Positions 31,901-44,049 of a stretch of DNA of 64,000 bases are shown here, in pieces. This DNA comes from Progne subis subis (lineage: Eukaryota; Chordata; Aves; Passeriformes; Hirundinidae): assembly GCA_022316685.1 (NCBI GenBank), contig JAKJHU010000030.1, positions 10,788,360-10,852,359 on the forward strand. Reading direction: 5' to 3'. The notes under the pieces are model-generated. The model was not told the DNA's origin. It did not search any database and was given only the letters and a program-made list of their open reading frames with translations. The position numbers were made by a program, and so were the translations under genes. Position 1 is the first letter of the stretch; each line of letters starts with the position of its first letter.

Positions 31901-34844
31901 TAGGGACTCTGTGTTTTCAGAGGAAGAGCAGTCAAGCCACTGCAATGAGATATTCTCTTTATTATTCTTTTAATAAGCACATGATTTTAAGTACCTGAGA
32001 TTTTTGTTGCAATACTTTTAGGGAGTTCATTGAAAACTGAAATACTGTGGTCCTCTTTGGCTTTTTTTTTTTCTTTTTTTTTTTTTTTCCCCCATGTTTA
32101 TCTTAAATTGAATACAAATCCATTAGCTAGTAAGGGAATAGAGAAAACAAAATATAGTAAATGTGCCCTGACATTAAACATCTCCTAGGGATTATTTTAC
32201 AGTGTTCCAATGAAAAACTTTCTGGATTTGAGGAAAAGACTTGAGAAAAACCTTTCTCAAAGTTATACATGAAAGGCTGGTAAGCTTGATTCTGCAATGT
32301 GATGATGACAGATGCACACAGTCAAAGTTCTCAGCATCCTGAGGATACTAATGACCCTTCCTGGCCCGGTCCAGCCCCATCTGTGACCTCCCCTCTTACT
32401 GCCCCATCAACATTATGAGTGGCCATTCCCATCCCCTGGATGGATATCTTGAACATAGACTGCAGGCTCCTCTCCAGTGCCCTTCTCCTTTTGCCCCCAG
32501 CTTGGCTCCTGGAGGGATCTCAGCTGCTACCAGCCCAAGCCTCTGGCTCCCTGTGTTCATCTCCCACGGCACCGTGCGTCACTGGTGAGAACACAGACTG
32601 AGTGGGTCACCCTCAGCCACCCCCACCTCTGGTGGGGCAACTTCTCCCTCATCTCCATCACACTCATGACTGAAGGCCTGTCTGAAACTACGGAGACACA
32701 CTCCTCCATATCAGGCATGAATACTCCTTTACATCTTTCAAAATATGCCATGTTTGATTATTTTTGGCACAAAAATAATGGTTTTTAATTAAAAGAAAAT
32801 ATTAGCTTTGTTTCTGACACTTTCTGTAGATGAAAAACAGGCAAAACAGCAACGATCCATTTAACTATGTTTTGCTATTTTGATAAAATTTGAGCTCAGG
32901 TTTCAGTCATTGCTCATCATTCACAGCAACAGAATTCACAATTCTAAACCTTGTTTGTCACAGACAGTATGTTTTTCAGCTAAAACAACTCAAATTTATA
33001 AGTAATTTTCACACTTAATTAATTGCTTTTTGTCTGTTCCACTTTTTAAAATAAAAGCATCTGTCAAAATTACTTCTTAGGAAACTCAATTATATTACTG
33101 GGTTTCCTTAGTTAAAATTCCACATATCCATACTTTATGGATAAACATAAAAAGATTGTTGCTATATATGTGATAAATACCTGCTGGTGTTTCTGATGGA
33201 CATAGAGAAGAGACACTAAAAGAGGAAATCATTAAATCATTAGATAGTTGAAGATTCTTTTGATTAAATACACCTTATTATTTTATCTAACCTCCCATCC
33301 TTGCATGTAGGTATGTAAGCTGCCAAAATTCAGGCAATCTAGGTAAATAGGAATAGTGACTACTATAAATAAAATAGTTTTCCTGGCTCAAAAAACCTGA
33401 AAAATACAACGGCTTGTAGTAAGAAAAAAGAAAGGGCAATTTGATGCTAAGAAAGATGCTACTTATTGGTGAAGATGTCTCTGAATATCCTGATCAGTTA
33501 AAGCTAAGAAGACTTTGTTTTACTGCAACCAATTACTTTATAAATTATTTTTCCTAATCTAAGAAGCAAAACATGCCATCAGGAAAAGAACTTTCAAGTT
33601 ACTTGCAAATAATTCTCGCTTGGATGGTCAGCCTGTCAAATAGTTCTTTTGCAGAAATCATTGACTGTTTTGAAGTGGGGGGCTTGGTGCCATTTAAGAG
33701 TAAGATCCAAAAAGCAGTCTTACAGAACACTCAGTGAAGTAGGACAGAAGAGGAAGGACCACAAAGTAAAGGAAAAAAAGAACTCTTTCACCAAGCTAAG
33801 GATTATCTGCTTCTCTATCCAAAACCTGAAGCAAGAATCAAATATATAAAATATGTAGGAAAACACTGGGCAGATGTGTGTAAAATCTGATTATAGCCCA
33901 GTCAGGCTTTTCTGTGTTGAATGGATTTGAGACAGATTTCCTGTAAATGTGAATGTTAAGAAAAATGTAAATTTCTGATCTTTTGCTTGCTGTTTCAGTA
34001 TATTAATTACTTTAAGATTTAGGGAAGTGGAGTGGAGGATTAATTGCTTTTAGGTTTTACTCACTGGAGAAACTTCAAAGACTTGATGTTATTTTTTCTT
34101 TAGTCAGATTGTAACTAAACCAATATATTTATTATATATGGCTTAAAATAAAACCATACCTATAGCTATTCTTCTATAGATTTTAACTTTATTTGGGAGG
34201 TGGGTTTTTGCCCTATTCTAGCTTTCCTACTGCATTTCCTTTCCTCCAAACCTGTGCACTTACTTCTTATTCTGAGTAGAAGTCTCATAGCAATACAGGA
34301 TACAGTCTTGTCTACAAGGTTGGAAAAAAAAAAAAGAAGTAAGAAAATAATTAATAAAAAATTAATATAGACATATGCTTAGAAAGTAAGTGCAACTTTT
34401 AAATAAGACTGTAAAGAAACATTTAGAGAGTGACAGAAAAAGAAGATTTTAAACCATTCCCCAGAACAAAATCACCACCCCCATGCTATAGGTAGCATTT
34501 CTTTATCCTCTTCTCCCACTGATAAATTGTTGCATACAAATGTCATTCATTATTAACTGCAGACCAACTGCACTGGATGAGTTTTCCATGACAAATTAAA
34601 ACTGTTTGATGGTGCTCAAACCGAACTAAACTGTGTTCCTGGATCTTATGACTTTGCTAAACCAACTGTTAGAAGATCATTGGATCCATCTCCAGTTTAA
34701 CCAACAACAAATTGCTGTTGATGTAATAAATTGTGACAACACCTAAGAGCAGCTGGTCTTCAAATCATTAACCATGTGAGCAATTAATTGCTGAATAGAA
34801 TTTTGAAAAATTAAGGAACTCAGTATTTGCTGTGGTTGGTTTGG
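28991..34844. other. AT-rich intergenic DNA with one GC-rich island
   Basis: Apart from the GC-rich block at about 32340-32700 (which holds the exon-like segment at 32501-32584) and a T-rich run near 32065-32090, I see nothing assignable. Confidence 0.5.
32501..32584 (+). other. Isolated exon-like segment, 84 bp
   Basis: The segment is preceded by a pyrimidine-rich acceptor ending CCTTTTGCCCCCAG (32487-32500 region) and followed by the donor-like GTGAGA (32585-32590). It is 84 bp, a multiple of three, and open in one frame across its whole length, within an open frame running 32477-32788. It sits in a 350-bp island much richer in G and C than the surroundings. The 28-residue translation resembles no domain I know. 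It could be a real small exon, a pseudo-exon or part of an old GC-rich repeat. Confidence 0.25.
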
Positions 34845-35240
34845 AGACTGGAGCTGGGGCTGTTTAGCCAGGAGAAAACAAGATTCAGAGGTGACCTTAT
34901 CATTCTCTACAACTTCCTGAAAGGTGGTGGTTGTAGTCAGGTGGGGGTTGGTCTCCTTCTCCAGGCAGCAACTGACAGAAGAACAGGGCAGAGTCTCAGG
35001 CTGTGTCAAGGGAATTATAGGTTGGATATTAGGAAAAATATTTTTACGGAAAGCATGATAAAGTGCTGGAGTGGTCTGCCCGGGGAGGTGGTGGAGTCAC
35101 CCTCCTTGGATGTGCTTAAAAAAAGATTGGATGTGGCACTCTGTGCCATGGTTTAGTTGAGGTTTAGTTTAGATGAGGACATGGGTTGGACTCAATGATC
35201 TTGAAGGTCTCTTCCAGCCTAGACATTCTGTGATACATCC
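34845..35240 (+). mobile_element. CR1 LINE, 3' end
   Basis: The stretch contains in order the CR1 terminal blocks GGGGCTGTTTAGCC, a TACAACTTCCTGAAAGG segment, AGTCTCAGGCTGTGTCAAGG, TTGGATATTAGGAAAAATAT, CTGCCCGGGGAGGTGGT and GACTCAATGATCTTGAAGG, ending in the ATTCTGTGA-type tail (35226-35234). The last 330 bp still give a nearly unbroken frame (34827-35156) corresponding to the C-terminal end of CR1 ORF2. Heavy 5' truncation is normal for CR1. Confidence 0.92.
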
Positions 35241-35353
35241 TGTGTACTGTACTTGTATTTTTTATGTCAATAAAAATGGAGATTATCAAAGACACTAATG
35301 GATTCTATTAGCACTGCTTCTTTTTTAATAGACATTATAATAATGGTAGGGAT

Positions 35354-35557
35354 TTATTTTTTTGTTTTGCTTTGTTGTTGTTGTTGGGTTGGTGTTTGGT
35401 GGGGTTTTTTTGGTGGGGTTTTTTTTGGTTTTTTTGGGTTTTTTTCCTTTTTTTCTCCTGGTACTTTTTCTTGTGTGGGTTTTGTTTGTTTGTTTGTTTG
35501 TTTGTTTGTGGGTTTGTTTTTGGTGTGGGTGTTGTTTTGTTTTTTTTTTTTTTTTCC
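35354..35557 (+). repeat. Long T/G-rich tract with (TTTG)n
   Basis: About 200 bp made almost only of T and G on this strand, with TTTG repeats at 35482-35509 and many GGGTTTTTT blocks. Overlapping open frames on both strands are low-complexity artefacts. Confidence 0.93.
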
Positions 35558-38241
35558 CCAAAGATATATTGGCTAAAAGGTTTAGCAAACTTTTCAAAAT
35601 TACATGGAAAACCCACACAGGTTTGATGACATAAAACTTCATATTAAGTGATTCATTGTCTAACAATAGAGCTTTTCATCTTTTCAATTACTGTAGATTT
35701 ATTAAAGAATAAGAGCAAGATTAAAAAACCCAAAAAACACTACTTATGTTTCTAATTCTGCTTTTTCTGCTCCTACTGTATTTACTACAACTTTTTCTTC
35801 TGTTGACAAAGAAAATGTAGATACCAAGAGGAACTATTTTCAAATAATAGATTAATCCTTTTTCCAGTGCTCCTCCTGAAGCCAAAGGTATTTTACTAAA
35901 TACTCATATAGAAATAGAACTAGGCAGGTGATTAATACTTTTTAATTTTTCACTAAAATCTTTTATTAAATGTACAGTGACTCTGGTGGGATACATACTA
36001 AAGCTGATTAAAAATAAATAAATAAATAAACACCAGCACCAACAACAAAATACCCAGAAGCACCAAAAGAGCATAATCTAAAGATCATTCATAACATAAA
36101 TTCAAATACCAGAATTAAACATTAATTTTACAGAACTCTTACACTGTGTATAAGGAAATTGTCAATATTTGGAAAGACTCACACATTCCGAGTGAAATGG
36201 TCCTTGAAAGGTATCTTGCTTTTAATGTCAACAAGGAATGAAATATTATGATTCCAAGACAATCATTCATCAAAATTATTTATTCTGCTCTAGAATTCTT
36301 TCATGCCTGACAGTCTTTCACAAAACACAACCTTGATATTTTAATCTGTATTTTCTCCATTCAATTCACAATAAAATACTTTCTTCTTGCTTTCCTTTTT
36401 TCTCTACGGACTCTTAAATATGTCTTTCTATTCTCATATCCCTGTCACATATTTTCTTAGGAATTTGAAATGTCAAATTTAACATCTTCTGTGAAATATT
36501 CTGAAATCCTGACTTAAACATCAGATACGTAACTTAAAATTAATGGATTTAAGAAGCAACTTTAAAAAATCATATCTTGATAAAACTGAATTAATTTTAA
36601 ATTTCAAATCCTTTTTTGTTGTTTCTTGTTGCTATCACTGTTTTCCTGAAGTAAGAGTCCTAGGAATTTTATCTTCAGTAAGCTATTGAATGACTATTGA
36701 CTTCATTACATACTAGTTCCAGGACTTAAATACCTTTGAATTTGGTCAGGTGGTGTAAGTCATGAGTAACAGGGCAGAAGTCGCCAGAATTTTAACTGTC
36801 TCAGAAAATAACACAAGGAAATTAATCTTTTGTTATAGAATTGTTGTAAAAGAAAACAACATAAAAGGACTTCTCCCACAGTTTTTATTTCGTAAGACTG
36901 AAAACTGAAAATCTTTTCTAATTCTACTTTGTTGTAGCAATCAGTCTGATTGAAGCAAAATTGCTTTTAAGCCACTGAAACTGCATTATTGGTAATTTTT
37001 TTATCCTTGTATCTCTTGATATAAAGTGCTGTTATCCTATAGTAATTTCTACTAATCTAAAAATAAATTTTAGAAAAGGTTCAATATTTTCTTGTTGAAA
37101 AGAAATTTTCTTGTGAGATGCACACATTTTACAGTGATTAGTGGTGTATTAAAACTGTCTTTTCTATTTATTCATAAAAAGTAAATATATTTATTTCTCT
37201 TGGAATGTCATTTCAAAATACAACATAGCAATGATAATATCCATAGTATTCTTCTGGTCATACACAAATAAAACTTGGGCACTCTTATCATCAGTAAATG
37301 TAGTATGGAAGTCTTAATGATAATTTAGTAACTAGCTTGGGATAACAAATAGCTAACTGCTTACTTTGAAATGCTTTTAATTTCTGTCACCTTTTTACCC
37401 TAGCCATCTTCACCAATGCAGGAAAAGCTACAGTCCAAAAATATCTAATGACTTCAAATACAATTTCCTAAGGAAAACTTGTCACACAGACTTAAGAGAA
37501 AAAACTTCTATTCTTTTAGCTAACAATTTTTTTCTTTCTCCTTGAAATCTATATTTGCATTTTTATTATAAGAAATTACAACCACCCTAGAAAATAACTA
37601 GAGGCACAAAGTTTCATTATTGTCAATATCACCAGTCCATTTTCTCCCTTCTCTTTGCCTTGAGACATTGATCTTCACCTGTACTATCTTCTATTTCTTT
37701 GTTCAGGCTCTGGTGATTTTGTTAACTTTTTTATTATTCTGTTGACACTGATTTTTCCCTTAGCTCTGTTTTTTCCTTTGCTATGCTTGCCACTTTCTTC
37801 TCCCATCAAAACTGTCAGACATCTCCTCAGGCCCCAGCATCCTAATTAAAACTGTGTATTGATGTACTACTTAGTTTCATTTAGTAGTACATCAATAGAG
37901 AGCAGTTAGGACAGCAAAGTCTCTGAGAATTCTGAGGTGTTTTGTATTGACTTAAATTACTTCCTACAGAGAAACTTTGTACTTCATCTGATGCAGGTCA
38001 TAACATACTCCCTCTGGAGCCATTAGTATGATGTTGATTTCAGGTATTATGGTCAAAATTCTGTTCAAATTCAGCAATGGGGAGCTTCAGAGATAAGAAG
38101 CATACAGGCAATCCTGGCTCCCTTCCTTTTTTTGAAGCCAGTGTGAGAGATGGGAAGGATTGCTGGCTTGAAATATTTCAGCTTCATGTTTGGGTGAAGG
38201 GACAGATCATGTCTTTCACTGGTGAGGCCCTGCTCAGCACA
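35558..38241. other. AT-rich intergenic DNA
   Basis: Holds a short AAAT run (36010-36031) and the 15-bp-stem inverted repeat at 37857-37897. No gene is visible. Confidence 0.5.
37857..37897. repeat. Perfect inverted repeat, 15-bp arms, 11-base loop
   Basis: TATTGATGTACTACT (37857-37871) is the exact reverse complement of AGTAGTACATCAATA (37883-37897), with TAGTTTCATTT between. The stem does not extend beyond 15 bp on either side. No pyrimidine-rich or T-run context of a terminator applies in this eukaryotic setting. Confidence 0.95.
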
Positions 38242-38384
38242 CCCATCCCATCCCATCCCATCCCATCCCATCCCATCCCATCCCATCCCATCCCATCCCA
38301 TCCCATCCCATCCCATCCCATCCCATCCCATCCCATCCCATCCCATCCCATCCCATCCCATCCCATCCCACCCCATCCCACCCT
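38242..38384 (+). repeat. (CCCAT)n microsatellite, about 26 units
   Basis: A 129-bp perfect run followed by two variant units (CCCAC). The minus strand reads (ATGGG)n, with a GGG run every 5 bases. Minus-strand WDGMG-repeat open frames are artefacts. Confidence 0.97.
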
Positions 38385-38879
38385 AGAGCCCAGCCCTACA
38401 GTGGCCACCACTGCAGGCAATGCTCCACACCTCTCCCTGGAGCCCCTAACCCAGTTCCCCAGTGGCCACCAGACTGGAAGCCCCACCCAGAGGAAGGGCT
38501 CAGGAAAGTCAAAGGATCCTTAAGCAAAACCAAGGCAAGCTTATGTTGTGTCCCTATTGTCCTTGGATTGTATGGCAGAATCATACCAGAATCAAAGAGG
38601 CAGTAGCTATACCTTACTTTTCTCTCTTTCTATTTCTTTCTCTTGTTCTCTACTCCAAATTTCCTACTCTAGAAATATGGGTAATTTAATTTTGTATGGG
38701 TTGTTTGCTAAGTCGATGTTTGGTGAACTGAAGGAGAGAACGGGACCTGTCTTGGGCAGTTTAACAACCTGCACAGAACAGAAGATGTGTTTGAGCCAAG
38801 GCTTAGAATTCTCCTGAAACTCTGTTGCACAAGCCAGGTTTGGAGAAGCTTCCATTTCATAGTTTTTCCCAAATGAGAT
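38385..38879. other. GC-richer flank of the CCCAT repeat, then AT-rich DNA
   Basis: 38385-38510 is GC-rich and contains two close copies of CAGTGGCCACCA (38399 and 38460). I cannot assign it to a gene or known repeat. Confidence 0.45.
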
Positions 38880-41119
38880 TGTGGTGGTGCAGAACTGTTT
38901 TATTAGGTTTTTATAAGAAGTTTTTATAAGAAGTTTATGTTATGGTTCATTTCATTTTAAGGGTTCATTTCTGTAACCCTTTTGTGTTTTCTGTATAAGG
39001 TGTTTTGTGTCAGTCTTCCCACCCCCCACCTGACTTGTAACATCCCCTCTGCCCCACTCCCCCGCTCTGGGGCAGTCTGTCACTCCAGGGGTCCCTCACA
39101 GATTGCAAAATCTCAGGGAGAGGGCTTCAGGTGATAGGTCCCCTGGGGGGAATTCCTTTGGCTCTGGATTTTTGTGGTCTGAGGCTTGGGGGTGGGCACA
39201 CCTTGTTACCCCCTGAATCCCCTGGTTTGTTGTCTTGTTGTAACCCCCCTGGAACCCCTCCCCCGCTTACAAGGCAGCAGAGAGACTCTCTCAGCCTCTC
39301 AGCTCCTCAGCCTCTGAGCTCCTCACTGGACTGAGGTTGGACCAGCTGTGGACTTCCGCAGCTGGTCTGAATAAACATCTTTGTCATAGTTTTAATTTTA
39401 AACCGGGCAGAAAGACCACTCAATGTAGTGGTTTCACATTTACTAAATTCTTGGTACTTACTCTTTTTGTGAGAGAGAGACTAGGAGAAAAACAAAGCAG
39501 GCTTAACTTTAAAATTAACAAATAGTTTATTAACTTACACTAAAAGAATAGAAAAACAGTTGGAAAAAAACTAGATCGGAATGAAACTTCAAAAAACTTT
39601 TCCCTCCCCTTACAAACTATTCACTTTCTTACAAAACAACATAAAGAGACAAAACTTGTCATTTTCAGTCAGTTTCACTATCTGATAATAGTCTTTTATC
39701 AATTCATTAGGGGAAGAGTATCCTTTTGAGTCATGGATCCTACTGACAACTTAGAACAGTTCTCTTGAGGGTTTTAAACTCACAAAAACAACCTCCCGGA
39801 GAAACCTGCCTTTGTGACCCTCCCAGGAGCAGTTTCCCAAGCTGCTTATGGGTCATGGGTCTTAGACTTTTGCATACTGGGGTGTCACCTTTTAAAGATT
39901 AGTAACTCCAAAGCAAAGGATTCTTCACTTCAAGGTACAGAGATATCTTCTCACTTCTTCACTGGCGCTTCTCATCTTTATCTCTGTTTAAGCATCTTAT
40001 AGGATATTACTTAGTCCACCACAAACACCTTTGCTTAAATTTACACGAAAAACAATCATCTCCCCAAATGCATATCTTTCCCATGATTTACAGGAATGAC
40101 CTAAATATAGAGTTCATTTCCATGGCTCAAGTAAGAATAAAACAACCAACTCTTCAACCCTCTGTCTTAATAGTCTTTTCACTCTTGCTACTGACTTCAT
40201 GCTGTTGTTCTTTATGTTTACTCTGTCATTCCTTACTCTCTCAGAGAAGGGCCAAGCTCTGGAAGCTTCATATTGCTAGGAAAGAGTTAAATCTGCTCGG
40301 AGTCTTTGTCTCTCACTCACTGTAGCTCGTAGTGTTACATGTTCAAGGCTGAGCTGATAAGGAAAAACTCATGCAGAAACATTAGAAATTGGAGCACTCA
40401 AGCAGTCTAGAAAAAAAAAAACTCAGGCAAGATCATAAATGCTTTCTCAGCCCACCCCTCGGTGCAAATCGGGGTGGCCTCGGCCCAAATGGTGCCCATA
40501 GCTCTCATCAGGGGCCCAGCAGAGATCCCTCTCTGCTCTAAGGAAACTTGAAGAAAGCAGCCTGCTACAAAACAGCAACTTCTCCTTCCCCCCCTTCACC
40601 TGGGAGCCGATGGAATCCGGCCAGGCCTCAGGCCAGCTCCCCTCTAAAAAAGGGGGGAGCAGCAGGCCCAGCTCGATGTCACCTGTCTCTCTCTGGCCAA
40701 AGGAAGAAGGAAAAGGACCCACCTACAGGAAATCAAGGGGTTTTATATGGTACTTCCCAAAGTCAGCAGCCAACAATTTCAGTGGATTAGATGTCAATAT
40801 TCTAACTCTCTGATAGGTCTCTGTCTCTTCTAAAGCAATTCCCAGGTCCTGACCTGGAGAATTATTTTACATTCTTTTATAACTAAAAAACTAAACTGTA
40901 CTAACCCATGACAATTTTTTAACCTGCAAAGCTGAGAGCCAGCCTTTTCTCTTCTGCTGCCGTTGCTGTCACGACACTATTGAGTACAGCTGCCAAGAAG
41001 CCGACCCAGCAGGTAAATAGCCTGCTGTGCCCATCCAAACTGGAAACAATCTGTGGCTGTGTTGACCTGAGCTAGCCAGAGGTAATCTCCTGCCTGGAGC
41101 AGGGACGGACACAGACACA
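38880..41119 (+). mobile_element. Class II-like LTR, split by a second LTR
   Basis: The stretch starts TGTGGTGGTGCAGAACTGTT, like the LTR at 26725-27418 read on its own strand. It has an AATAAA signal at 39370-39375, followed within a few bases by an inserted LTR (39382-40913). Its R-U5 part resumes at about 40914 and shares CTGAGCTAGCC with the family, ending near GACACA at 41119. A target duplication is not clean: GAGAT precedes 38880 and GAGAT lies at 41122-41126, two bases past the expected end. The LTR without the insert would be about 700 bp, matching its relative. A TTTTTATAAGAAG unit is duplicated near 38908-38935. Confidence 0.7.
39382..40913 (-). mobile_element. Long LTR, family X copy 1, inserted in another LTR
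   Basis: On the minus strand it begins TGTCATGGGTTAGTACAG and ends AAACTATGACA. The flanks ATCTT (39377-39381) and ATTTT (40914-40918) match at 4 of 5 bases, which fits a 5-bp duplication with one later change. An AATAAA signal is inverted around 39526-39531. The body aligns with the copies at 44505 and 47061: GAGACTAGGAG, a TTTATTAAC block, TTTTCAGTCAGTTTCACTAT and TGCTAGGAAAGAGTTAAATCTGC. At about 1.5 kb it is long for an LTR. A 5-bp duplication suggests class III or another non-class-II group; that is inference. Confidence 0.78.
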
Positions 41120-43008
41120 GAGAGATGAGGAGAACATGTTAGGTCTAGACACTGGCATCATCAGCTTAGGAATCCTGCAACACTGTCAGATCTCTGTAGA
41201 GGCTAGTATATTCCTGAATACTCTCTTGTTTTTTGCTTCTAGTCTACACCGCAGCTGGTGCTTCATAAGGAAAAAGATTTCTGGTGGTTAGCAAGAGAAG
41301 TTGGAACCATCTGACACCACAGACATAACAAAATCTCTGGGATTAGAGAAGTTAAAGTATGGGAAAGGACAATGATTATTTTGCTACAGTGAGTATACCC
41401 TTCTTTACGTGAAGAAAAGGGTTTGTATATAGGAAAAAAAGATGATAACCTAGAAGAGCACAAAGGATGCATTATTTATGCAGGATTATATGAAGCAGCC
41501 TCACTGTGATTTAGTTGTGTTATACTGAGGGGAAAGGAGGAGCTGAGAACTTGGTATACATAAGATATTACTGAAAATATTTGCTCATCTTTTCATCTTT
41601 CTTATTTAGAAACATCAACTCTAAAGCTGAATAGTCATAAAGTAACATTCAGCAAGATTTTTTTTTAATATTCTGAGGCCTAGGAACAGCTCAATGACCC
41701 TTTTCCATCACAACAATTATCCTTTCTCAGGATAGTACTGATCCAAAGCATGATAGCACCTTAATTCCTTGTCATTCAAGCCAAGCACATATCACAAAGC
41801 TGCTCTGTAACTACTGTTTGTACTAGAAATCTCACCAGACAAACGACTGAAGGAATTTGGAAAGTGAACTGTTTTCTTCATTTTCCTTGTACTCTTAAAA
41901 TGCAATGGTAATTTTTTAGCTATCTGTTAACTAAAATCTTACTAGAACAAGATCTTTCTCTGCACTTTTGGTTCATTGCTAAAATTGTGAAGAAGCTTTT
42001 ATAATCACCACTTGATTCTACATAGTAAAGGTTACACTTCAAATTGTGTCTTCTACCAGTACTTTTTTCCCACACTGAGGGTTCATTTGTAGAAATGCAG
42101 TTTACCAGAATATATGAAGTGCAGATTTGACTAGGAGATTAATTGTATTAGGATCTCAGCTGGATAGTTTATATAGCATTTTTATGGTTATGTGGAAGCT
42201 AAATACAGACTGTCTAGTTGGGAACTGAGTGATTCCAAATTTATTCCTGTAGCTTAAAGTTCTCACTCATGAATGACTTACTGTCCTGTATAAGGTCAAT
42301 TTACTTAATAGTGAGGATACTCCTGGGAAAACTGTAACATAGTGGGGCTATTTATAATGTTGAAACAGTCATTTGTGAAAGCAGTCCCTCCTTATATAGC
42401 AATAAAAAAGATATTGAAGATTCTACTGAATAAATGTTCTAAAAATGTAATAACAAGGCCTAAAATCAAAGGTCAGTGACAATCTCCATCAGGCTGAACA
42501 TCTAATTTTTCACAGAATTAAAAGATATAAAAACAATCTAGTCAGTTGGTTTCCTGAATATTTCTGCCTTATAATTAAAAGTAATTAGTTAATGTGGTAT
42601 TTAAAAAAGAAGTCTAAATCTTTTGAATATTTTTCACCAGCTTTGGTTGAATTAAGCTTTTCATCTCAAAAATGTTTCAACATTTGACTATATATCAAGT
42701 TGACCATGGTTAGCACCATTTAATTACAGTGACTTCATCAGGAAGAAGAACCTGGGATCATTAATCAACTTAACCTGTTTCAGGTATTAGTCTCTTCTCA
42801 CTTTTCCAATGACTTCCACGGGACTCTCTTTTTTGAAAAATAGATACTATGATTCATTGACCAAGGTGATTATATCAAATGATGTTAAATTTTCTGTATG
42901 GCCTTGGGAGAAAAATAGTCTTTAATGCCTGTTGGAACAATAGCCTATTGGAAATTCTAAACAGAAACTCTCATTCAGGTCTAAGCATACCTGTATTATC
43001 TGTGCTGC

Positions 43009-43010
<2 letters not shown>

Positions 43011-43055
<45 letters not shown>

Positions 43056-43059
43056 TATT
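43011..43059 (+). repeat. (ATT)n microsatellite, about 14 units
   Basis: TTA repeats between TTTATTTA and TTTATTC. The isoleucine-run open frame (42879-43127) spans it and is not a gene. Confidence 0.95.
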
Positions 43060-43942
43060 CAAAGATGGTCATTAAAAAAAAAGTTGCACCAAAAATTTGG
43101 ATCCAAAATTTCTGTTTTGTGTACTAGATGTTAGGAGGAATATCTAGAAACAAAGTGAGAAGCAGAAGGGCTGGAAAAGTATTATATCTGCTAGCAGGAA
43201 GCCTTGGAAGTCAAAACACAACTTGAAAATAGGACTGTGGTTATGCTTTGAAACAATTATAAATAAGAGTTTCAATTGTTCTGAACATATAACAGATTAT
43301 TAGAGGACCTGAATGCTGCAGGCACTGGAGTTCTGTACTCGTTGGTAGAGAATGCTTAAGTGCAACAAAAAAAAAGATTAGAAACATATACAAATTTGCC
43401 TACAGATTTTATGGAAGAAAAAGTAGGGTTCACATTAACAGAATTTTTACAATCCTATTTTTGTGTTAAAAAAATCAATATAAAGTAACAGTAACAAAAT
43501 AAACGTGCCTCCATGTACATTATTGATAAATATGTAAGGATGCATGTATATACATAAATGAATATGCATCATGACTAATTAGTCTTGCATTGTAGAAAAT
43601 ATGGCAAAAGAGATCATAAGCAAAACTTTGTGATCACCAAAAATCATAAACTAAGTTAAACCTTCTGTGGGAATACCTGGGTTGTGGTGGGTTTTTCAAA
43701 AGAAGTATTACCTGTTGCCAAGGAATCTGTTTTGTAGTTCTTCCAGACATATTTCTCAGTAACCCCATTTTGCTTCCTTCGAGGACTTGGCCATATTTTT
43801 TTTATTTTCACGTGTTCCCATTCAAAGAAAATTATGCAAGAATTGCCACTTGTTTTTCTTGACAGGATTATGCCTAGAAAAAATGCTTCACATTAAAATG
43901 ATGAGCCAACAAAATCCCAATTTTATTGCACTGCACTGACAT

Positions 43943-43970
43943 CATAACAGCTTCCATAGCAGCTGTTATG
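43943..43970. repeat. Perfect 10-bp inverted repeat
   Basis: CATAACAGCT (43943-43952) pairs exactly with AGCTGTTATG (43961-43970) around an 8-base loop. Confidence 0.85.
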
Positions 43971-44049
43971 CTACTATCAATCTATAGCATGGATGTAATT
44001 ATAAAACAGGTTGGTGGTGCTATTTAGCCTGATAACTCCTTCAGAACAT

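Larger units (their letters stand above)
41120..44049. other. AT-rich intergenic DNA
   Basis: No gene is seen. It contains an ATT trinucleotide run (43011-43059) and a 10-bp-stem inverted repeat near 43943-43970. Confidence 0.5.

Noticed and set aside
35298..35666. Overlapping hydrophobic or lysine-rich frames
   Set aside because: Low-complexity translation of the T/G tract.
38242..38384. Possible CRISPR-like or satellite array
   Set aside because: Units are 5 bp with no spacers; an ordinary microsatellite in a vertebrate setting.
38071..38523. WDGMG and PSHPI repeat open frames up to 148 codons
   Set aside because: Translation of the CCCAT microsatellite and its GC-rich flank.
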